From positions 1 through 10,498 of the forward strand of contig JAFMSB010000036.1 of NCBI GenBank assembly GCA_017353815.1: DNA of 10,498 bases, written 5' to 3'. Positions within the stretch are counted from its first letter, which is position 1; each line of letters starts with the position of its first letter. Below the pieces are notes generated by a model that worked only from the letters and a program-made list of their open reading frames with translations, had not been told where the DNA came from and ran no database searches. Origin of the DNA: Methylocapsa sp. (lineage in GTDB: Bacteria > Pseudomonadota > Alphaproteobacteria > Rhizobiales > Beijerinckiaceae). The translations under genes and the position numbers were made by a program. This document shows positions 5,903 through 10,498 of the stretch, piece by piece.

Positions 5903-6958
5903 TCAAAGATGGCCGCGGTTTTTAATGGCAATCAAATCGGCTGCAACCATTTCGGTTACGAGCTGAGGGAAGGTTACCTTATGTGTCCAGCCAAGTTTGC
6001 TCCGCGCTTTTGCCGCATCCCCCAAGAGGAAATCGACCTCCGTGGGGCGCAAGTAACGCGGATCGATCTCGACAAGCAGCCGGCCGCTCTTTGCGTCGAA
6101 ACCGCGCTCATCCGCCCCCGATCCTTTCCAGACAAGGGCAATGCCAACTTCCTTGAAGGCCTGCTCGACGAACTCCCGCACCGTATGCGCCTCTCCCGTT
6201 GCCAGCACATAATCGCCGGGCTTGGGTTGCTGCACAATGCGCCACATGCCCTCGACATAATCGCGCGCATGGCCCCAATCGCGCCTGGCATCGAGATTTC
6301 CCAAAAAGAGCTTATCCTGGAGTCCGAGATGGATCGCGGCAACCGCGCGCGTGATCTTTCGCGTCACGAACGTCTCGGCCCGCGTTGGCCCTTCGTGATT
6401 GAAGAGGATGCCATTGGAGGCATGAATCCCATAGGCTTCGCGGTAATTGACCGTGATCCAATGGGCATAGAGCTTAGCGGCCGCATAGGGGGAGCGCGGA
6501 TAAAACGGCGTCGTCTCATTCTGCGGCACAGCCTGCACTTTGCCAAAAAGCTCCGATGTCGAAGCCTGATAAAAACGAGTCTTCTGGCCGAGGCCTAATA
6601 TTCGAATAGCCTCAAGCAGGCGCAGCGTGCCAAGGGCGTCCGCATTGGCGGTGTATTCCGGCGTCTCAAAGCTCACCTGCACATGACTTTGCGCGGCGAG
6701 GTTGTAGATTTCGTCGGGCTGAACCTGTTGCACGACGCGAATGAGATTCGTCGCATCGGTAAGATCGCCGTAATGCAGCAGAAAGTTGACGCCTGTCTCA
6801 TGCGGATCGTGGTACAGATGATCGATACGATCGGTGTTGATCAATGATGACCGGCGCTTCACGCCGTGCACAACATAGCCTTTGGAGAGGAGAAGTTCGG
6901 CAAGCAGCGCCCCGTCTTGTCCCGTGACGCCAGTAATCAAAGCGGTTTTTTTGCTCAT
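5903..6958 (-). CDS. gmd: GDP-mannose 4,6-dehydratase
   Basis: Gmd converts GDP-D-mannose to GDP-4-keto-6-deoxy-D-mannose in the cytosol, the step before Fcl. The 351-residue protein matches the usual length. It has the NADP-binding GVTGQDG motif (10-16), the RRSS loop (35-38), the YNLAAQSHV segment (85-93), and catalytic residues Thr134 and Glu136 in STSELFG plus Tyr158 and Lys162 in SPYAAAK. The conserved [18 protein letters not shown] and RPTEVD blocks follow. The start at ATG 6958 gives the normal N-terminus, but the nearest purine-rich site (GAGG) is 16 bases away, so initiation may be inefficient or the leader unusual. It is the first gene of the gmd-fcl unit. The 119-bp gap to maeB and the hairpins in it suggest separate transcription. 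The 4-keto product could also feed rhamnose or perosamine branches, but fcl next door points to fucose. Confidence 0.97.
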   Translation of the reverse strand: MSKKTALITGVTGQDGALLAELLLSKGYVVHGVKRRSSLINTDRIDHLYHDPHETGVNFLLHYGDLTDATNLIRVVQQVQPDEIYNLAAQSHVQVSFETPEYTANADALGTLRLLEAIRILGLGQKTRFYQASTSELFGKVQAVPQNETTPFYPRSPYAAAKLYAHWITVNYREAYGIHASNGILFNHEGPTRAETFVTRKITRAVAAIHLGLQDKLFLGNLDARRDWGHARDYVEGMWRIVQQPKPGDYVLATGEAHTVREFVEQAFKEVGIALVWKGSGADERGFDAKSGRLLVEIDPRYLRPTEVDFLLGDAAKARSKLGWTHKVTFPQLVTEMVAADLIAIKNRGHL

Positions 6959-6995
6959 CGTTGACTTGTAGTTACCTCGCAGCTTGCCGCCGCCC

Positions 6996-7041
6996 GCACC
7001 AAAAGGGTGCCCGGCCGAAAACCATCAAGCGGATTTTCGGC
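6996..7041 (-). terminator. Two tandem hairpins between maeB and gmd
   Basis: GCCGAAAA (7014-7021) pairs perfectly with TTTTCGGC (7034-7041) around a 12-base loop. Next to it GCACC (6996-7000) pairs with GGTGC (7006-7010). They lie 36-82 bases after the maeB stop and before the gmd start, a plausible place to end the maeB transcript. There is no trailing T run, so this is not a standard intrinsic terminator. A role in the gmd leader is also possible. Confidence 0.35.
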
Positions 7042-7077
7042 GGGAACACGAGCGGTAACGCGACACCGCAAACGTCT

Positions 7078-9360
7078 TTACGCCGCCTCTTGCGCCTCAG
7101 CGACCGAAACTGCCGTCATATTGATCAGGCCGCGAACCGTCACCGAAGGTGTCAGAATATGCGCCGGCTTTGCCGCGCCAATGAGAATCGGGCCGACGGG
7201 CTGGGTATCAGCCATGATCATCGTCATCGTATAGGCAATATTGGCAGCATCGAGGTTGGGCATGATGAGAATGTTTGCCTCGCCCTTGAGGCGCGAGGAA
7301 GGAAGAATCAGATTGCGCAGAACCTGAGACAAAGCGGTGTTGGCCTGCATCTCTCCATCGGCTTCGATGTCCGCAGCCTGCTCGCGCAGGATTTCTAAGG
7401 CATCGCGCATCTTGCGGGCAGAGGGCGTATCATCCGATCCAAAATCCGAATGCGACACGAATGCGATCTTTGGCTCGATTCCGAAACGGCGGACATGGGC
7501 GCCGCACAGCAGCGCCATTTCGGCGATCTCCGGCGCGGCGGGATCGCCCTGGACGTGGGTGTCGGCGAGAAAAAACGCGCCTTTGTCCGTAATCATGAGA
7601 CACATGGCAGAAAGTTTCGTTGCGTTTGGCGCAAGCCCAATGATGTCTTTGATATAGCGCAAGTGCGGGCTGAAGCGCCCATCGAGGCCGCAGATCATGG
7701 CGTCGGCATCGCCCCGCCGCACCGCGATTGCTGCAATCACGGTCGCATTCGTGCGCACCAATAGCCGCGCGGCCTTGGGCGTGATTCCTTTGCGGCCAGC
7801 CGCCTCCAGGCAGGTCTCGACATAGAGGAGGTAGCGGGGATCCGAGTTGGGATTGATGACTTCGAAATCCATTTTCGGGCGCACAGATAATCCAAAACGT
7901 TCAAGCCGGGTGTTGATTACATCTGGCCGGCCGACGAGGATGGGTTTGGCGATCCCCTCTTCCACCAAGGTTTGGACGGCACGAAGCACCCTTTCATCTT
8001 CTCCGTCGGCGTAAATCACGCGCATCGGGCAGGACTTTGCCGCATTTATCACCGGCCGCATGACGAAGCCGGACCGGTAGACAAATTGCGTCAGATGCTC
8101 TTCGTAGAGCGCAAGATCGGCGAGCGGCCGCTTCGCGATACCCGTTTCCATGGCCGCTTTTGCGACCGCTGGCGCAATCCGCAAAATCAGGCGCGGATCA
8201 AAAGGTGCCGGAATTAGACTGTCCTTGCCATATTGGCGCGCCTTGCCGTTATAAGCACGCGCGACAACGTCGGAAGGAGGCTCATGGGCAAGATCGGCGA
8301 GCGCGCGAGCGGCGGCAAGCTTCATGGCTTCATTGATGGAGGTCGCCGCGATATCGAGAGCGCCGCGGAAGATGAAAGGAAAACAAAGAACATTGTTGAC
8401 CTGATTGGGATAATCCGAGCGCCCGGTGCAGATCATTGCATCGGGCCTTGCGAGCGCCGCAACGTCGGGCTCGATCTCCGGTACCGGATTGGCGAGCGCC
8501 ATGATCAGCGGCATCTCGGCCATCGTCTTGATCATTTCGGGCGATACGACGCCGCCAACCGACAAGCCAAGGAAAATATCGGCGCCGGGAATCACCTCTT
8601 TGAGGCTTCGGGCGTGGGTGTCCTTTGCGTAGATGGCAACATAATCGTTCATCAAGGCCTTGCGGCCACTGTAGACGACACCCTCAATGTCGGTGACGAA
8701 GATGTTTTCGCATTTTGCCCCAAGAACGGTCAAGAAATCGAGGCACGCGATCGCCGCAGCGCCCGCGCCCGATGTCACGATCTTCACTTCGCCGATTTTC
8801 TTGCCCGCGAGCTCCATAGCATTGAGGACCGCCGCGCCGACAATGATCGCGGTGCCATGCTGATCGTCATGAAAGACCGGGATTGCCATCCGCTTCCTGA
8901 GCTTGCGCTCGACCTCAAAGCATTCGGGGGCCTTCACATCTTCAAGGTTGATCCCGCCAAAGGTGGGCTCGAGCGCCGCTATTATGTCAACCAGCCGGTC
9001 CACATCCGTTTCCGCCATTTCGATATCGAACACATCGATGCCGGCGAATTTTTTGAACAGGACGGCTTTTCCTTCCATCACGGGTTTGCCGGCCAGGGGT
9101 CCGATATTGCCAAGTCCCATGACCGCCGTGCCGTTCGTGACCACCGCCACAAGATTTTGCCGCACGGTTAGCGACGCGGCCTCGTTCGGGTCGGCAGCAA
9201 TTGCAAGGCATGCCGCGGCAACGCCGGGCGAATAGGCAAGCGAGAGATCATGCTGCGTCGCAAGCGGCTTGGTTGCTACGATCTCAAGCTTGCCGGGCCG
9301 CGGCGAACGATGGTAAAGGAGCGCGGTCGACGCGACATCGGAACTTATGGAACCGGCCAT
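7078..9360 (-). CDS. maeB: Malic enzyme with C-terminal phosphotransacetylase-like domain
   Basis: MaeB decarboxylates malate to pyruvate, making NAD(P)H. It links the citric acid cycle to gluconeogenesis and acetyl-CoA supply, and is important for growth on C4 acids in rhizobia. The 760-residue protein has the hybrid layout of this class. The malic enzyme N-terminal domain (about 15-150) includes YSPGVA (43-48) and the Lys-rich [19 protein letters not shown] (94-112). The nucleotide-binding domain (about 160-400) has HDDQHGTA (164-171), a TSGAGAAAI dinucleotide motif (196-204) and [10 protein letters not shown] (287-296). The phosphotransacetylase-like domain covers about 425-755; in this class it is usually regulatory (acetyl-CoA sensing) and not catalytic. 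NAD versus NADP preference cannot be told by eye. The start at ATG 9360 gives the family N-terminus MAGSISS, but no good ribosome site is visible. The frame stays open to 9672, but that extension is Arg/Pro-rich and unlike the family. Confidence 0.96.
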   Translation of the reverse strand: MAGSISSDVASTALLYHRSPRPGKLEIVATKPLATQHDLSLAYSPGVAAACLAIAADPNEAASLTVRQNLVAVVTNGTAVMGLGNIGPLAGKPVMEGKAVLFKKFAGIDVFDIEMAETDVDRLVDIIAALEPTFGGINLEDVKAPECFEVERKLRKRMAIPVFHDDQHGTAIIVGAAVLNAMELAGKKIGEVKIVTSGAGAAAIACLDFLTVLGAKCENIFVTDIEGVVYSGRKALMNDYVAIYAKDTHARSLKEVIPGADIFLGLSVGGVVSPEMIKTMAEMPLIMALANPVPEIEPDVAALARPDAMICTGRSDYPNQVNNVLCFPFIFRGALDIAATSINEAMKLAAARALADLAHEPPSDVVARAYNGKARQYGKDSLIPAPFDPRLILRIAPAVAKAAMETGIAKRPLADLALYEEHLTQFVYRSGFVMRPVINAAKSCPMRVIYADGEDERVLRAVQTLVEEGIAKPILVGRPDVINTRLERFGLSVRPKMDFEVINPNSDPRYLLYVETCLEAAGRKGITPKAARLLVRTNATVIAAIAVRRGDADAMICGLDGRFSPHLRYIKDIIGLAPNATKLSAMCLMITDKGAFFLADTHVQGDPAAPEIAEMALLCGAHVRRFGIEPKIAFVSHSDFGSDDTPSARKMRDALEILREQAADIEADGEMQANTALSQVLRNLILPSSRLKGEANILIMPNLDAANIAYTMTMIMADTQPVGPILIGAAKPAHILTPSVTVRGLINMTAVSVAEAQEAA

Positions 9361-9509
9361 AAAAAGTCGTCTTTCGGGATAGCGGGCAGGAGATAACCCG
9401 GCTGCGTGCTGATGTCCACCGCGCGTTCCAGTGCGGCGGCTGTTTGGGACGCGGGTTCCATTCGCTCTTGCCGGCCCCGGCAGCCAGCCGGATTCGAAGC
9501 GGGCGGGCC

Positions 9510-9532
9510 GCCGCGCTCCGCGCTTGCGCGGC
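9510..9532. repeat. GC-rich hairpin in the maeB-panC divergent region
   Basis: GCCGCGC (9510-9516) and GCGCGGC (9526-9532) form a perfect 7-bp stem with a nine-base loop, 22 bases before the panC start. It would lie in the panC leader or promoter. The 193-bp divergent space is otherwise featureless to the eye, and no clear -35/-10 pair is seen. In DNA this rich in GC it could arise by chance. Confidence 0.35.
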
Positions 9533-9553
9533 ATAGCCCATTTTTGCGAAACG

Positions 9554-10432
9554 ATGATCGAGATCCCGGCCGCTGCCGTTCTGGCACGAAACATCGACAT
9601 AGTGCAGGATGTGGGAAGCCTCAGAGCCAGGCTCGCCGCATGGCGGCGGACGGGCGAGGCGATCGGCCTCATCCCAACGATGGGCGCGCTTCACGCGGGG
9701 CATATTTCGCTCCTCCGCAAAGCAAAAAGATATGCGCGCCGGGCCGTGGTGTCGATTTTCGTTAATCCGGCGCAATTTGCGCCTTCCGAGGATTTTGCCG
9801 CCTATCCGCGCAGCTTGGAGAAGGACATGGCGCTTATTGAAGCCGCCCAAGGCGACCTTGTTTTCGCGCCCTGCGTCGAAGAAATGTTTGCGGAGGGATT
9901 TGCCACCGCGATTAACGTGGCCGGGCCCGCTGCCGCTGGCCTCGAGGATCGATTCCGGCCCACGCATTTTGCTGGCGTTGCCCTCATTGTTGCAAAGCTC
10001 TTCAACCAATGCCGCCCCGATTTCGCAATCTTTGGCGAAAAAGATTTTCAGCAACTCAAAGTCGTCGAGCGCATGGCGCGCGATCTCGATTTCGAGCTGC
10101 AAATTCTTTCTGCGCCCACGGTGCGCGAGACGGACGGCCTCGCGCTCTCCTCGCGCAATATTTATTTGGCTGCAGAGGAGCGCGCGCGCGCGCCGCTCCT
10201 TTATGCGGCACTCTCCATATCCGTCAGCGCCATCAAGGAAGGCGTGCCCATCAGCCGGGCACTCGAGCTTGGGCGCGCCATGCTAAATGAAGCAGGTTTT
10301 GCCGTCGATTATTTTGAGGCGCGCCACGCGGAAAGCTTAAAGCCCATCGCCTTGCAGGGCGATGGGCCGCTCCGGCTTCTTGCCGCGGCGCGGCTCGGAA
10401 GGACGCGGCTCATCGACAATCTCGCCGTTTAA
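9554..10432 (+). CDS. panC: Pantothenate synthetase (pantoate-beta-alanine ligase)
   Basis: PanC joins pantoate and beta-alanine using ATP, through a pantoyl-adenylate, to make pantothenate for coenzyme A. The 292-residue protein has the family's signature blocks in order: PTMGALHAGH (41-50, with the nucleotide-binding histidines), FVNPAQF (69-75), FRPTHFAGVALIVAKLFN (134-151, pantoate-binding region), GEKDFQQL (161-168) and the KMSKS-like LALSSRN segment (196-202) after RETDG. Length is normal and no key residue is missing. The frame begins at a GTG at 9431, but the ATG at 9554 is closest to family length. A GTG 16 codons later would leave 24 residues before PTMG and cannot be excluded, since no strong ribosome site marks either. 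It is divergent from maeB, and panB is not in the window. The 66 bases after its stop show no gene. Confidence 0.96.
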   Translation: MIEIPAAAVLARNIDIVQDVGSLRARLAAWRRTGEAIGLIPTMGALHAGHISLLRKAKRYARRAVVSIFVNPAQFAPSEDFAAYPRSLEKDMALIEAAQGDLVFAPCVEEMFAEGFATAINVAGPAAAGLEDRFRPTHFAGVALIVAKLFNQCRPDFAIFGEKDFQQLKVVERMARDLDFELQILSAPTVRETDGLALSSRNIYLAAEERARAPLLYAALSISVSAIKEGVPISRALELGRAMLNEAGFAVDYFEARHAESLKPIALQGDGPLRLLAAARLGRTRLIDNLAV

Positions 10433-10498
10433 GAACCGCCCGCACCATGCCAGCCGGTCCCGCTCATATGGTTGGGCGCAACATATATGTATTGGCCT

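Noticed and set aside
5234..6598. A 454-codon rightward open frame opposite fcl and gmd
   Set aside because: It lies antisense to two certain enzymes and has no recognisable domain. Long antisense frames are common in GC-rich genes because of codon bias.
8233..9171. A 312-codon rightward open frame opposite maeB
   Set aside because: It is a shadow of the maeB coding frame, rich in Arg, His and Asp, with no family resemblance.
9361..9672. N-terminal extension of maeB into the panC region
   Set aside because: The extra residues are Arg/Pro/Gly-rich, unlike any malic enzyme, and overlap panC antisense.

Overview
The window looks like ordinary chromosome from a GC-rich alphaproteobacterium, most likely of the Rhizobiales/Hyphomicrobiales. 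This rests on codon use and on protein types: an alpha-type SecB, a Rhizobiales-style ThiE-like protein followed by a secreted Sel1-repeat protein, and MaeB of the hybrid malic enzyme/phosphotransacetylase type. The genus cannot be fixed from the sequence alone. I see no tRNA, rRNA, CRISPR array, insertion sequence or phage gene.

Left part (1-3258). The 3' end of an unidentified rightward gene is followed by a YgjP/DUF45-type zinc metallopeptidase. This converges on secB, which runs leftward. Divergent from secB is a two-gene unit: a ThiE-fold protein with an eroded active site, then a secreted Sel1-repeat protein whose start codon overlaps the ThiE stop (TGATG).

Middle (3259-4918). Two tandem leftward genes encode paralogous small secreted proteins of unknown function. 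They share a glycine/serine-rich beta-type core and two conserved cysteines. The second one in transcription order carries a nested inverted repeat in its leader or first codons, and its start codon is uncertain. A 314-bp gap lies upstream of the pair. It holds an AT-rich patch, inverted repeats near the fcl end, and a short cysteine-rich reading frame of doubtful reality.

Right part (4919-10498). gmd and fcl form a tight leftward pair. Together they convert GDP-D-mannose to GDP-L-fucose, a donor for surface polysaccharide, but no glycosyltransferase is present in the window. Upstream of them, after a 119-bp gap with two hairpins, lies maeB (leftward, central carbon metabolism). Divergent from maeB is panC (rightward, pantothenate and coenzyme A synthesis). 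Most of this is housekeeping. The least explained parts are the paralogous secreted pair with its leader repeat and the ThiE-like/Sel1 unit. I did not find convincing evidence of a new multi-gene system.
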